From the NCBI GenBank assembly GCA_046733355.1, contig JBKPOZ010000195.1, positions 1 to 22,408 on the forward strand: a DNA stretch of 22,408 bases, in the 5' to 3' direction. Positions 8,495-16,032 of the stretch are shown here, piece after piece. Numbering within the stretch: position 1 is the first letter of the stretch; each line of letters starts with the position of its first letter. The notes under the pieces were generated by a model, which worked only from the letters and a program-made list of their open reading frames with translations, did no database searches and had not been told where the DNA came from. Made by a program: the position numbers and the translations under genes. The DNA comes from VAZQ01 sp046733355. GTDB taxonomy: Bacteria > Pseudomonadota > Alphaproteobacteria > Rhizobiales > Xanthobacteraceae.

Positions 8495-9817
8495 ATGATG
8501 AGCCGCGAGCAGAACGATCTCCTCACCCGGATCGGGCCGGGGGCAGCCGCAGGCCGGCTCATGCGCATGTATTGGCAGCCCGCCGCGCTGGCGGAGGAGC
8601 TCGAAGGCCCGCGGCCGATCAGGCCCGTTCGTCTTCTTGGCGAGGATTTCGTGCTGTTTCGCGATGGCGGCGGAACATACGGCCTGATGGAGCGCCACTG
8701 CCCGCACCGCGGCGCCGATCTTGCCTTCGGACGCGCGGAGCCGAGCGGGCTGCGCTGCTCGTTCCACGGATGGCTTTTCGCTCCCAACGGACAGTGCCTG
8801 GAAACGCCCGCGGAGCCCGCGGGTTCGCCCATGCACAGGAACATAAGACAGCGCGCTTTCCCGGTCATCGAGCGCAGCGGCATTCTGTGGGCCTGGCTGG
8901 GCGAGGGCGAGCCGCCCGCATTTGCCGCGCTCGACTGTTTCGTCGCGCCCACGAGTCATACGTTCGCGTTCAAGGGGTTTCTCGAATGCAACTGGCTGCA
9001 GGCGCTCGAAGTGGGAATTGATCCCGCGCATGCCTCGTTCCTGCACCGCTTCTTCGAGGATGAAAGCATGCGCGCTGCCTATGGCCGGCAATTCCGTGAC
9101 GCGTCTGCGGACAGCGACCTCTCCATGACGCAGGTGCTGCGCGAATACGAGCGGCCGACCATCAAGGTGGAGCAGACCGACTATGGGCTTCGCCTGGTCA
9201 CGTTGCGGCAGATCGATGAGAAGCGCATGCATGTGCGGGTGACGAACCAGCTCTTTCCGCACGGTATTGTCATCCCGCTGAGCCGGGACATGACGATTAC
9301 GCAATGGCACGTGCCCGTCGACGACACCAGCTCCTACTGGTACGCCGTGTTCACCAGCTTTGCGGGCCCCGTGGACAAGAAGCTCATGCGCGAGCAGCGC
9401 CTCGAGCTCTATGAGCTGCCGGATTACAAGCCGCGGCGCAACAAAGAAAACGACTACGGCTTTGATCCCCGCGAGCAGGCGACCCACACCTACACGGGGA
9501 TGGGGGACGACATCAACGTGCATGATCAGTGGGCGGTCGAATCCATGGGAGCGATCCAGGACCGCACGCGCGAGCATCTCGGCACGTCGGACAAGGGGAT
9601 CGTGCAGTATCGCCGGCTACTGAAGCGCGAGATCGACAAGGTAGCCTCGGGCGGCAAGCCGCTGATGTTTCTGGATACGGCGAGCGCGTGCGAGGTCCGC
9701 GGGCCGGCCAGCATGGATGGCATTGGCCCAATCGATAATTGGCAGAGCTATTGGATCGAGGCCGACGCCAAGCGCCGCCGCAACGCGCCCTGGAGCGCGC
9801 CTGATCGCGCTGCATGA
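8495..9817 (+). CDS. Rieske non-haem iron oxygenase alpha subunit (phthalate 4,5-dioxygenase-like)
   Basis: A 440-residue ring-hydroxylating oxygenase. The Rieske [2Fe-2S] ligands are Cys69, His71 (CPHRGAD) and Cys88, His91 (CSFHGW). The mononuclear iron site is Asp176-x2-His179-x4-His184 in GIDPAHASFLH, after NWLQALEV, as in phthalate 4,5-dioxygenase-type enzymes that act without a beta subunit. The reaction would be O2-dependent hydroxylation or O-demethylation of an aromatic substrate, with electrons from a reductase not present in the window. GGAGA lies 9 bases before the ATG at 8495; 8498 is an alternative. Full length. It is divergent from the GS-like ligase. Substrate unknown. Confidence 0.92.
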   Translation: MMSREQNDLLTRIGPGAAAGRLMRMYWQPAALAEELEGPRPIRPVRLLGEDFVLFRDGGGTYGLMERHCPHRGADLAFGRAEPSGLRCSFHGWLFAPNGQCLETPAEPAGSPMHRNIRQRAFPVIERSGILWAWLGEGEPPAFAALDCFVAPTSHTFAFKGFLECNWLQALEVGIDPAHASFLHRFFEDESMRAAYGRQFRDASADSDLSMTQVLREYERPTIKVEQTDYGLRLVTLRQIDEKRMHVRVTNQLFPHGIVIPLSRDMTITQWHVPVDDTSSYWYAVFTSFAGPVDKKLMREQRLELYELPDYKPRRNKENDYGFDPREQATHTYTGMGDDINVHDQWAVESMGAIQDRTREHLGTSDKGIVQYRRLLKREIDKVASGGKPLMFLDTASACEVRGPASMDGIGPIDNWQSYWIEADAKRRRNAPWSAPDRAA

Positions 9818-9861
9818 GCTGGTCAGCACGAGATCATGCGGAGACACGGTCGATCAACCGC

Positions 9862-9878
9862 ATGTTGCGGCTCAACAT
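9862..9878. promoter_or_regulatory. Inverted repeat upstream of vapBC, possible operator
   Basis: ATGTTG (9862-9867) and CAACAT (9873-9878) form a perfect 6-bp inverted repeat with a 5-base spacer, 79 bp upstream of vapB. VapB proteins usually repress their own operon by binding inverted repeats. The site is short and may be chance. Confidence 0.25.
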
Positions 9879-9956
9879 AGAGCGATACGGCCTCTCAGTG
9901 GCACTGGACGTCGCATCAAATGATGCCTAAGTTCGTGCCTAACAGCGAGGAACCTA

Positions 9957-10154
9957 ATGCGCACGACCTTGGCGCTGGACGATGATCTGTTGGCAAAGGC
10001 GCAAGCATTCACCGGCCTAAAGGAAAAATCTGCTCTGGTTCGAGAGGGACTCAAAGCCTTGATCGAACGGGAAGCCGCGCGTCGCATGGCCCGGCTCGGT
10101 GGCAGCGAGCGCGCGGCGAAAGCGCCGCATCGGCGGCGTGCACGGCCTAAGTGA
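9957..10154 (+). CDS. vapB: VapB-type antitoxin
   Basis: A 65-residue antitoxin. The N-terminus MRTTLALDDDLLAKAQAFTG and SALVREGLKALIEREAARR match the ribbon-helix-helix VapB family (DUF2191-like) that neutralises PIN-domain toxins and represses its own operon. The C-terminus is very basic (HRRRARPK). GCGAGGA sits about 6 bases before the ATG. Its stop overlaps the GTG start of vapC by four bases (GTGA), a coupled arrangement normal for these pairs. It sits between the Rieske gene and the TRAP operon. Confidence 0.85.
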   Translation: MRTTLALDDDLLAKAQAFTGLKEKSALVREGLKALIEREAARRMARLGGSERAAKAPHRRRARPK

Positions 10155-10516
10155 TCCTTGTTGATACTTCGGTGTGGGTGGATCATTTACGCTCCACCGA
10201 TCGAGGTCTGGTAGAGCTGCTCGATACGGGGCAGGTGCTGGTGCATCCGTTTGTCACGGGCGAGCTTGCCCTGGGCGGTCTGCGACAGCGCCGCTTCATT
10301 CTCGACACTTTGCGCGTTCTTCCGCATGCGGTCGTTGCGGGCACCGACGAAGTGCTGGATTTCATCGAGGCGGAGCGCCTCTATGAGTTAGGCATCGCCT
10401 ATGTCGATGCCCATCTTCTTGCCGCGACGCGATTGACTGCAGGTGCTACTTTGTGGACCCGCGACAGGCGGCTACGCGTCGCTGCTGATCGCTTAGGCTT
10501 AGGCGTACGTTTGTAA
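10151..10516 (+). CDS. vapC: VapC-type PIN-domain ribonuclease toxin
   Basis: A 121-residue PIN-domain toxin; the family cleaves RNA, often tRNA or rRNA, using Mg2+. The four acidic residues of the active site are present: Asp5 (ILVDTSVW), Glu38 (VTGELAL), Asp86 (AYVDAHLL) and Asp105 (LWTRDRRL). The GTG start overlaps the vapB stop. Full length and intact, so the pair is likely functional. Confidence 0.9.
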   Translation: MILVDTSVWVDHLRSTDRGLVELLDTGQVLVHPFVTGELALGGLRQRRFILDTLRVLPHAVVAGTDEVLDFIEAERLYELGIAYVDAHLLAATRLTAGATLWTRDRRLRVAADRLGLGVRL

Positions 10517-10580
10517 GGACTGCGGCGTCGCTGCCGCTCATCAGGTCTACGCGTGCGCGGCTTCTCCGCAGCCCCGTTTT

Positions 10581-10591
10581 CATATGATATG
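10581..10591. promoter_or_regulatory. AT-rich palindrome upstream of the TRAP operon
   Basis: CATATGATATG is a perfect 11-base palindrome around a central G in an otherwise GC-rich gap, 83 bp upstream of the dctP-like start. It could be part of a promoter or an operator; no regulator is encoded next to it. Low certainty. Confidence 0.22.
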
Positions 10592-10673
10592 ATGACCGGC
10601 ATGGGCGCCTGCTGCGGATCAACCGCGCCGTGACCCCCGCTGCGAAGAACAACAACTCGACAAGGAGGAGATC

Positions 10674-11669
10674 ATGCATCGCCGCACGCTTCTAAGGCTC
10701 GGCGCCGTCTCGGCGCTCGCGCTCGCGGCGCAGTCGCGCGCCCCCGCGCTTGCGCAGCAGAAGATGGTGCTGAAAGCAACCGACGTGCACCCGCTCGGCT
10801 ATCCCACGGTCGAGGCAGTCGTCCGCATGGGGAAGAAGCTAGAGGCCACGGGCGGGCGGCTGACGGTGCAGATGTATCCGGCGATGCAGCTTGGTGGCGA
10901 GAAGGAGATGATCGAGCAGGCGCAGGTCGGCGCGCTCGCCATCGCACGCGTCAGCGTCGGACCCATGGGCCCGCTCGTGCCCGAGCTCAACGTGTTCAAC
11001 CTGCCCTTCATGTTTGCGGACGATGCGCATATGGAGCGCGTCATCGACGGTCCGATCGGCGACGAGCTCTTGCAGAAGCTCTCGAATCATCCCACCGCCG
11101 GGCTTATCGGCCTGTGCTGGATGAATGCAGGCAGCCGCAATGTCTACAACAGCAAGCGGCCGGTGCGTTCGCTCGAGGACCTCAAGGGTCTGAAGATTCG
11201 CATGATGGGCAATCCCATCTTTGTCGATACCATGAACGCGCTGGGCGGCAACGGCGTGTCGATGGGGTTCGACCAGCTGGTCAATGCCATGCAGACCGGC
11301 GTCGTCGACGGCGCCGAGAACAATGCCCCGACCTATGCGACCGGGCAGCATTACCGTTACGCCAAATATTTCTCGCTCACCGGTCACCTGATGATTCCGG
11401 AGATCCTCGTGTTCTCGAAGAGGATATGGGAACAGCTTGGTAAAGAGGACCGCGCGCTGATCGCCAGGTTCGGAAAAGAGGCGCAGCAGGAGGAGCGCAA
11501 GCTCTGGTACGACATGGAGGCGAAGTCGGTGGAGCAGCTGCGGGCCGCCGGCGTCGATATTATTAAGATCGAGGACCGACGACCTTTCGAGGCGGCGGTC
11601 GCGCCGGTGAAGGAAAAATACGGCAAGCAGTATGCCGAGCTGATCAAGCGCATCGACGCCCTGCGCTGA
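10674..11669 (+). CDS. TRAP transporter solute-binding protein (DctP family)
   Basis: A 331-residue periplasmic receptor of a tripartite ATP-independent transporter. The leader MHRRTLLRLGAVSALALAAQ ends at PALA before QQK, with a twin-arginine-like start. The DctP fold is seen in MYPAMQLGGEKEMIEQ, LNVFNLPFMFAD, the region RSLEDLKGLKIRMMGNP with the Arg that normally binds the ligand carboxylate, then GFDQLVNAMQTGVVDGAENN. A very strong ribosome-binding site (AAGGAGGAGATC) precedes the ATG, in keeping with high expression. The permease genes follow, after a 226 bp gap filled with repeats. The ligand is probably an organic acid; which one is not visible. Confidence 0.93.
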   Translation: MHRRTLLRLGAVSALALAAQSRAPALAQQKMVLKATDVHPLGYPTVEAVVRMGKKLEATGGRLTVQMYPAMQLGGEKEMIEQAQVGALAIARVSVGPMGPLVPELNVFNLPFMFADDAHMERVIDGPIGDELLQKLSNHPTAGLIGLCWMNAGSRNVYNSKRPVRSLEDLKGLKIRMMGNPIFVDTMNALGGNGVSMGFDQLVNAMQTGVVDGAENNAPTYATGQHYRYAKYFSLTGHLMIPEILVFSKRIWEQLGKEDRALIARFGKEAQQEERKLWYDMEAKSVEQLRAAGVDIIKIEDRRPFEAAVAPVKEKYGKQYAELIKRIDALR

Positions 11670-11711
11670 TGCTGCGTGTGACAACGATCTTGCCACAAGC
11701 TCAGCTGTGTT

Positions 11712-11872
11712 CCCTCTCCTTTAGGGAGAGGGTTAGGGTGAGGGGTTGCAGTCTCTCGTTGTGTAGTGACCCCCTCACCCCAACCCTCTCCCCAGCCCAA
11801 GCCAGATTGATCCGACTTGGGCCAGTTATGAAGTGCCGAACTCGGGTAAACCCGAGTTCGGTGGGGAGAGGG
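11712..11872. repeat. Cluster of palindromic repeats between dctP and dctQ
   Basis: CCCTCTCC (11712-11719) pairs with GGAGAGGG (11725-11732). The longer arm 11724-11745 pairs with 11771-11792 at 21 of 22 positions. CCCTCTCCCC (11784-11793) can instead pair with GGGGAGAGGG (11863-11872), enclosing two hairpins: GCCCAAG (11795-11801)/CTTGGGC (11816-11822) and CCGAACTCGGG (11836-11846)/CCCGAGTTCGG (11851-11861). The inner pair is the same two-hairpin module as in the GS/Rieske gap. The two foldings compete for the segment 11784-11793. Confidence 0.88.
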
Positions 11873-11895
11873 AGTGCGCCGGAGTGTGCCGATCA

Positions 11896-12414
11896 ATGAA
11901 GCGGCGTTATCTGCGCGCGATGGACGGCGTGCACGCCGGCTGCCTGTTCGTTGCCGGCGCCTGTCTCGTCGTGATCACCATCATCGTTCCGTATGGGGTG
12001 TTCACGCGTTACGTGCTCAACAGCGCGGCGTCATGGCCGGAGCCGGTCGCTGTGCTCCTGATGATCGTGCTCTCCTTTCTCTCCGCTGTTGTCTGCTATC
12101 GCGAGCATCTGCATATCGGAGTGGGCGTGCTGCCGGCGCTGATCGATGGGCCCGCCAAAGTGCTGCTCGGCTGGTTTCTCGAGCTGTGCATGCTGATCAC
12201 CAATCTTTTCATGCTGGTGTGGGGTATCAAGCTCGTGCAGGCGACCTGGCATCAGAGCGTCGCCGAGATCCCGCTGCTCACCGTAGGCCTCACTTATCTA
12301 CCCATTCCGATCGGCGGCGCGCTCACGCTCCTGTTCATCTTCGAGCGGTTGCTCACGCAGGAGTTCTTTGCTGAGCCCGAGCCCGAGACGGTCAGCCAGC
12401 TGTCAACGGAGTAG
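11896..12414 (+). CDS. TRAP transporter small permease (DctQ family)
   Basis: A 172-residue inner-membrane protein with four hydrophobic segments, roughly residues 14-34, 48-68, 90-115 and 130-150. MKRRYLRAMDGVHAGCLF opens it and SWPEPVAVLLMIVLSFLSAVVCYREHLHIGV is the DctQ signature. It bridges the DctP receptor and DctM. The start at 11896 is preferred; a frame open from 11833 would run through the repeat. The ribosome-binding site is weak. It lies 226 bp after dctP and 166 bp before dctM, both gaps carrying hairpin repeats. Confidence 0.9.
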   Translation: MKRRYLRAMDGVHAGCLFVAGACLVVITIIVPYGVFTRYVLNSAASWPEPVAVLLMIVLSFLSAVVCYREHLHIGVGVLPALIDGPAKVLLGWFLELCMLITNLFMLVWGIKLVQATWHQSVAEIPLLTVGLTYLPIPIGGALTLLFIFERLLTQEFFAEPEPETVSQLSTE

Positions 12415-12443
12415 CTTTGGGTGCCCAGAATACTAAACTCTCT

Positions 12444-12559
12444 CCGTCATCCTGAGGTGCTCGGCGCATCGCGCCGAGCCTCGAAGGATGCGGCCCGTGT
12501 GAAGGTCGTGCATCCTTCGAGGCTCGCTCGCTACGCTCGCTCGCGCCTCAGGATGACGG
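12444..12559. repeat. Nested palindromic repeat between dctQ and dctM
   Basis: Outer arms CCGTCATCCTGAGG (12444-12457) and CCTCAGGATGACGG (12546-12559) are perfect complements. Inside, GAGCCTCGAAGGATG (12476-12490) pairs with 12511-12525, and GCTCGGCGC (12459-12467) can pair with GCGCCGAGC (12471-12479). This is a familiar intergenic repeat type of Rhizobiales genomes. A degraded copy lies at 19603-19665. In RNA it would be a very stable structure 21 bases before the dctM start. Confidence 0.9.
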
Positions 12560-12580
12560 CGCGAGAATGAGTGTTCGTAG

Positions 12581-13864
12581 ATGGACATTTTCATTCTCAT
12601 CGGCAGCTTCACCGTCGTCTGTCTGTTGGGAATGCCTGTCGCCTACGCGCTCGGTCTCGCCGCGATCCTCGCCGCGCTGTGGGTCGACATTCCGCTCGAA
12701 GCGGTGATGCTCAAGGTCTCGGGCGGAATGAGCGGCTTCTCGCTGCTGGCAATCCCGTTTTTCATTCTGGCGGGCGCCATCATGGCCGTGGGCGGCATGG
12801 CCGAGCGCCTCGTCAATCTCGCCAAGGTGTTCGTCGGCTTCATTCGCGGCGGCATGGCGCTCGTCAACATCGTCGCCTCCACCATGTTCGGCTGCATCTC
12901 GGGTTCATCCGTCGCCGACACCGCCGCGGTGGGCTCGGTGATGATCCCGCAGATGATCAAGAACGGCTATCCCCGCCTGTTCGCGGTGAATGTCACAATA
13001 TCGGGCTCTCTGCAGCCGCTGTTGGTGCCGCCCTCGCATAACATGATCATTTATTCGATCGCGGCGGGCGGCACTATCTCGGTCGCCCACCTGTTTGTAG
13101 GCGGCATCATTCCGGCGCTGCTGCTCGGGCTTTCGCTCATCGTGCTTGTCATCATCATCGCGCATCGCCAAAAATTTCCCAAAGGCGAGATCGTGCCCCT
13201 GCGGCAGGCGCTCAAGATCGCCCTCGATGCCGTCTGGGGCATGATCACCATCATCATCATTCTCGGCGGCATTCTTACCGGTGTGTTCACGCCGACCGAA
13301 TCGGCGGCGGTCGCCGTCATCTATGCCTTCCTGGTGACGATGTTTGTCTATGGCGACTGCAAGTGGCGCGACCTGCCAAAGCTGGTTGCGCGCGTGGTGC
13401 GCACGGTCGGCATGGTCATGATCATGATCGGCTTCTCCATCGCTTTCGGCTACATGATGGCGATCATGCGCGTGCCGGCCATTGCCACGCAGTTCTTCGT
13501 CGACATTTCCAGCGACAAGTACATGTTTCTGCTGTGGGTGAACGTGCTGCTGCTGCTCCTTGGCACGTTCATGGATCTGGCGCCCATGCTGCTCATCTGC
13601 ACGCCGATTTTTCTCCCGGTGATCGGACAGTTCGGCATCGATCCGGTGCATTTCGGCATCATCATGATTCTCAATCTCGGCATCGGGCTCCTCACCCCGC
13701 CGGTGGGCCCCACCATGGTCGTAGGCTGCGCGATAGGCCGCGTGAGCATGGAGGCGGTCTCGCGCTCGATCCTGATCTTCTACGTGCCCATGCTCATCGT
13801 GCTCGCGCTCGTCACCTATCTGCCGGCGCTCTCGCTCTGGCTGCCGAGCCTGGTGCTGAAGTAG
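12581..13864 (+). CDS. TRAP transporter large permease (DctM family)
   Basis: A 427-residue inner-membrane carrier with about 12 hydrophobic segments; it uses an ion gradient to import the solute delivered by DctP. Family motifs: GMPVAYALGL near the start, PFFILAGAIMAVGGMAERLV, FGCISGSSVADTAAVGSVMIPQM, GVFTPTESAAVAVIYA and LGIGLLTPPVGPTM. Full length. There is no clear ribosome-binding site next to the ATG. It ends the TRAP operon and is convergent with the P450 gene. Confidence 0.93.
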   Translation: MDIFILIGSFTVVCLLGMPVAYALGLAAILAALWVDIPLEAVMLKVSGGMSGFSLLAIPFFILAGAIMAVGGMAERLVNLAKVFVGFIRGGMALVNIVASTMFGCISGSSVADTAAVGSVMIPQMIKNGYPRLFAVNVTISGSLQPLLVPPSHNMIIYSIAAGGTISVAHLFVGGIIPALLLGLSLIVLVIIIAHRQKFPKGEIVPLRQALKIALDAVWGMITIIIILGGILTGVFTPTESAAVAVIYAFLVTMFVYGDCKWRDLPKLVARVVRTVGMVMIMIGFSIAFGYMMAIMRVPAIATQFFVDISSDKYMFLLWVNVLLLLLGTFMDLAPMLLICTPIFLPVIGQFGIDPVHFGIIMILNLGIGLLTPPVGPTMVVGCAIGRVSMEAVSRSILIFYVPMLIVLALVTYLPALSLWLPSLVLK

Positions 13865-13893
13865 CCCGTACGCCGATGAGCGGCGTGAGCTTT

Positions 13894-14031
13894 CGTAGGG
13901 CGCGCAAAGGCGTGCTCTTGCACGCCGTCCGCACGCGGTTTTGTGAGCGGTCGGACCGCGTGGGCACGGCGCGCACGCAATGTTTGCACGCATATCAAGC
14001 TCACGGCATGCGCGCCTTTGCCCACCCTACG
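13894..14031. repeat. Palindromic repeat with CGTAGGG ends between dctM and P450
   Basis: The left end 13894-13912 (CGTAGGGCGCGCAAAGGCG) and right end 14013-14031 are inverted copies matching at 17 of 19 positions. Further arms such as CGTGAGCTT (13884-13892)/AAGCTCACG (13997-14005) partly cross them. Such repeats are widespread between genes in related bacteria. It sits between two convergent genes and may end transcription from both. Its right end contains the P450 stop codon. Confidence 0.85.
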
Positions 14032-15229
14032 GAGTCACCGGCAGCTTCGCGATGGCGCGCAGGCCGGCGCGCTTGCGCCAGCGGATTTGCGACGGCTCGA
14101 CCGCAAGACGCAGATTGGGCCAGCGCGTGAACAGCGCCTCGAGCGCACACATGGCCTCGATACGCGCAAGCTGGTGACCGAGGCAAAAGTGGATTCCGGT
14201 GCCGAAGGAAAGGTGGTGGTTAGGTCGACGTTGCGCGTCGAGGCGCTCGGGATTTTCATTGACGTGGGGGTCCATGTTTGCCGCCACCAGCATGGGCATG
14301 ATGCGGTCGCCCTTGCGTAATCGAACCCCGTCAAGGTCCACATCTTGGCGTACGATTCGAGGCTTGGAAAACTGCACGGGCGAGACGAAGCGCAAAAACT
14401 CCTCGACGGCGAGAGGAAGCCTGTTCCAGTCCTGCGCGAGCCAGTCGCGCAGCTTTCGATCCTTCAGGAGCTCGTACGCCGACCCGCTGATGAGATGCGT
14501 CGTTGTTTCCGATCCCGCCCCCAACAGCAGAAAGACCATGGAAATCATTTCGTCCGAGCTGATGTGCCCGCCTTCCGCTTCGACGCGCACCAGCTCGGCG
14601 ATAAGCCCTTCACCACCGTGCCCACGCGCATGGCGCAGCCTTCCTTCCAGATAACGCTGCATACGTGAGAGCCCGCCGGTCATGCGCAGGAAATCGAACA
14701 GATTGGCAAGACGGGACATGCTGTGCGCCCAGGCGATGAATTTCGGCCGATCCGCGGCAGGCAGGCCGAGCAGCTCGCAGATGACCGAGAGCGGCAGCAT
14801 GCGCGCGTAGCGCTCGACCAGATCCGCGGGACTGCCCTGCGCGAACAGATCCTCCGCAAGGCGCTCGGCGAGCGCGCGAATGTGCGGCTGCATGTCCAGG
14901 ATGGCGCGGCGGCGGAACGCCTCGTCCACAATGCCACGCAGTCGGGTGTGGCCAGGCTCGTCCATGGTCAGCATGTTGTTGGCAAGTACAGTGAGCCGAC
15001 GCGGCATCCACCACCGCAGCCCGGCAACGCCGCCGTCCTCCTTGCGCAGGGTAAATGTGGCGCTGTCCTTGAGCACGCGGGCGGCGAGCTCGTAGGTGGT
15101 CGTCACCCATACTTGGCCCACGATGGGAAATCTGGCGGCGACAACCGTGCCACAGGCGCGCAGCGCTCTCACGGCCACAGCCGGATCGCGGAAAAATTGC
15201 TCGCTGGTGAAGTCAACCCGCGGCGACAT
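14027..15229 (-). CDS. Cytochrome P450
   Basis: A 400-residue soluble bacterial P450 monooxygenase. The haem loop FGTGIHFCLG (342-351) gives Cys349 as axial ligand. The I-helix has LLLGAGSETTTH (Glu241-Thr242-Thr243), and the K-helix ExxR is Glu277-Arg280 in VEEFLRF. MDEPGHTRLRGIVDEAF near residue 90 is the C-helix region. No membrane anchor. Electrons would come from a ferredoxin and reductase not in the window. The stop TAG lies in the end of the adjacent repeat. Substrate unknown; nearby TRAP and Rieske genes suggest organic-acid or aromatic metabolism. Confidence 0.94.
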   Translation of the reverse strand: MSPRVDFTSEQFFRDPAVAVRALRACGTVVAARFPIVGQVWVTTTYELAARVLKDSATFTLRKEDGGVAGLRWWMPRRLTVLANNMLTMDEPGHTRLRGIVDEAFRRRAILDMQPHIRALAERLAEDLFAQGSPADLVERYARMLPLSVICELLGLPAADRPKFIAWAHSMSRLANLFDFLRMTGGLSRMQRYLEGRLRHARGHGGEGLIAELVRVEAEGGHISSDEMISMVFLLLGAGSETTTHLISGSAYELLKDRKLRDWLAQDWNRLPLAVEEFLRFVSPVQFSKPRIVRQDVDLDGVRLRKGDRIMPMLVAANMDPHVNENPERLDAQRRPNHHLSFGTGIHFCLGHQLARIEAMCALEALFTRWPNLRLAVEPSQIRWRKRAGLRAIAKLPVTP

Positions 15230-15327
15230 GATGCACGTGTGTTCACAGACCCGTAGGGCGGAATAGCGGCAGCCTGTTTTGCCATTCAGGGCTTGGCCGA
15301 TAATACGCGGGCAATTGCGCTCGAGCT

Positions 15328-15804
15328 CTACGAGCCCCCGAACGCCGCCTGCAGCGCGGCGATGTCGAGCTTCACCATTTTGAGCATGGCTTGCGCGACC
15401 CGGCGCACCCTGGCCTTGTCTTTATCCTTCATCATCTCCCCGAGCGCGCGGGGCACGATCTGCCACGACACGCCGTAGCGGTCCTTGAGCCAGCCGCACC
15501 GCTCGACCGAGCCGCCTTCTGACAGCGCGTTCCAGAGCCGGTCGACTTCCTCCTGGGTGTCGCAGTTTATGAGAAAAGAGATGGCATGGTTGAAGGGATC
15601 GAGCGGCCCGGCGTTAATGGCCATGAACGGCTGTCCCGCAAGCGTGAACTCCACGACCTGCACGGAGCCTTCCGGGCCGCTTGGCGTATCTGCCGGCAGC
15701 GTGGTGATGCTGTCGACGCGCGAGTTGGGAATGAGGGACGCATAGAAGCGCGCGGCCTCTTCCGCCTTGTCGCTGTACCACAAATGCGGGATGATCTTGG
15801 CCAT
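15328..15804 (-). CDS. VOC/PhnB-like family protein
   Basis: A 158-residue vicinal-oxygen-chelate fold protein of the PhnB-like group often annotated as 3-demethylubiquinone methyltransferase-like. It begins MAKIIPHLWYSDKAEEAARFYASLIPNS and has VVEFTLAGQPFMAINAGP, NHAISFLINCDTQEEVDRLWNAL, CGWLKDRYGVSWQIVP and a C-terminal helix ARVRRVAQAMLKMVKLD. AAGGAG lies upstream of the ATG. The family has no firmly known reaction, and the methyltransferase name is unlikely to be right. Full length. It is on the same strand as the P450, 98 bp upstream of its start. Confidence 0.9.
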   Translation of the reverse strand: MAKIIPHLWYSDKAEEAARFYASLIPNSRVDSITTLPADTPSGPEGSVQVVEFTLAGQPFMAINAGPLDPFNHAISFLINCDTQEEVDRLWNALSEGGSVERCGWLKDRYGVSWQIVPRALGEMMKDKDKARVRRVAQAMLKMVKLDIAALQAAFGGS

Positions 15805-16032
15805 GTGCTATTCTCCTTGTTGAGACGCGCACGGACATGTTCGGCATGCCCGGAGAGATGATCAGATCGCAAGCCGTCCTGAGCGCGGGTGACCCGTCCT
15901 GGCTGTGCGGCAAACCGTCCGCTCGCCATATTCAGCGGCCAGAGCAGGCGCTCAGCACCTCAACGGTGCCGTCGGGGCGCTTTGTACAGGGCGAGCGACT
16001 TCGACTAAATACCGGCTCGTCGGTGTTCAGGA

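Noticed and set aside
8327..9577. 416-codon minus-strand open frame opposite the Rieske gene
   Set aside because: Shadow of the oxygenase frame, no family resemblance, and it runs through the repeat in the divergent gap.
12905..13993. 362-codon minus-strand open frame opposite dctM
   Set aside because: His/Asp/Arg-rich low-complexity product, the expected antisense of a GC-rich membrane-protein gene; the dctM frame has full family motifs.
13363..14130. 255-codon plus-strand frame running out of dctM into the repeat and P450 region
   Set aside because: His/Arg/Ala-rich shadow of dctM in another frame, crossing a repeat and an opposite-strand gene.
15251..15300. CGTAGGGCGGAATAGCG, similar to a known repeat end, near 15251
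   Set aside because: No matching second arm was found nearby, so it is at most a fragment.
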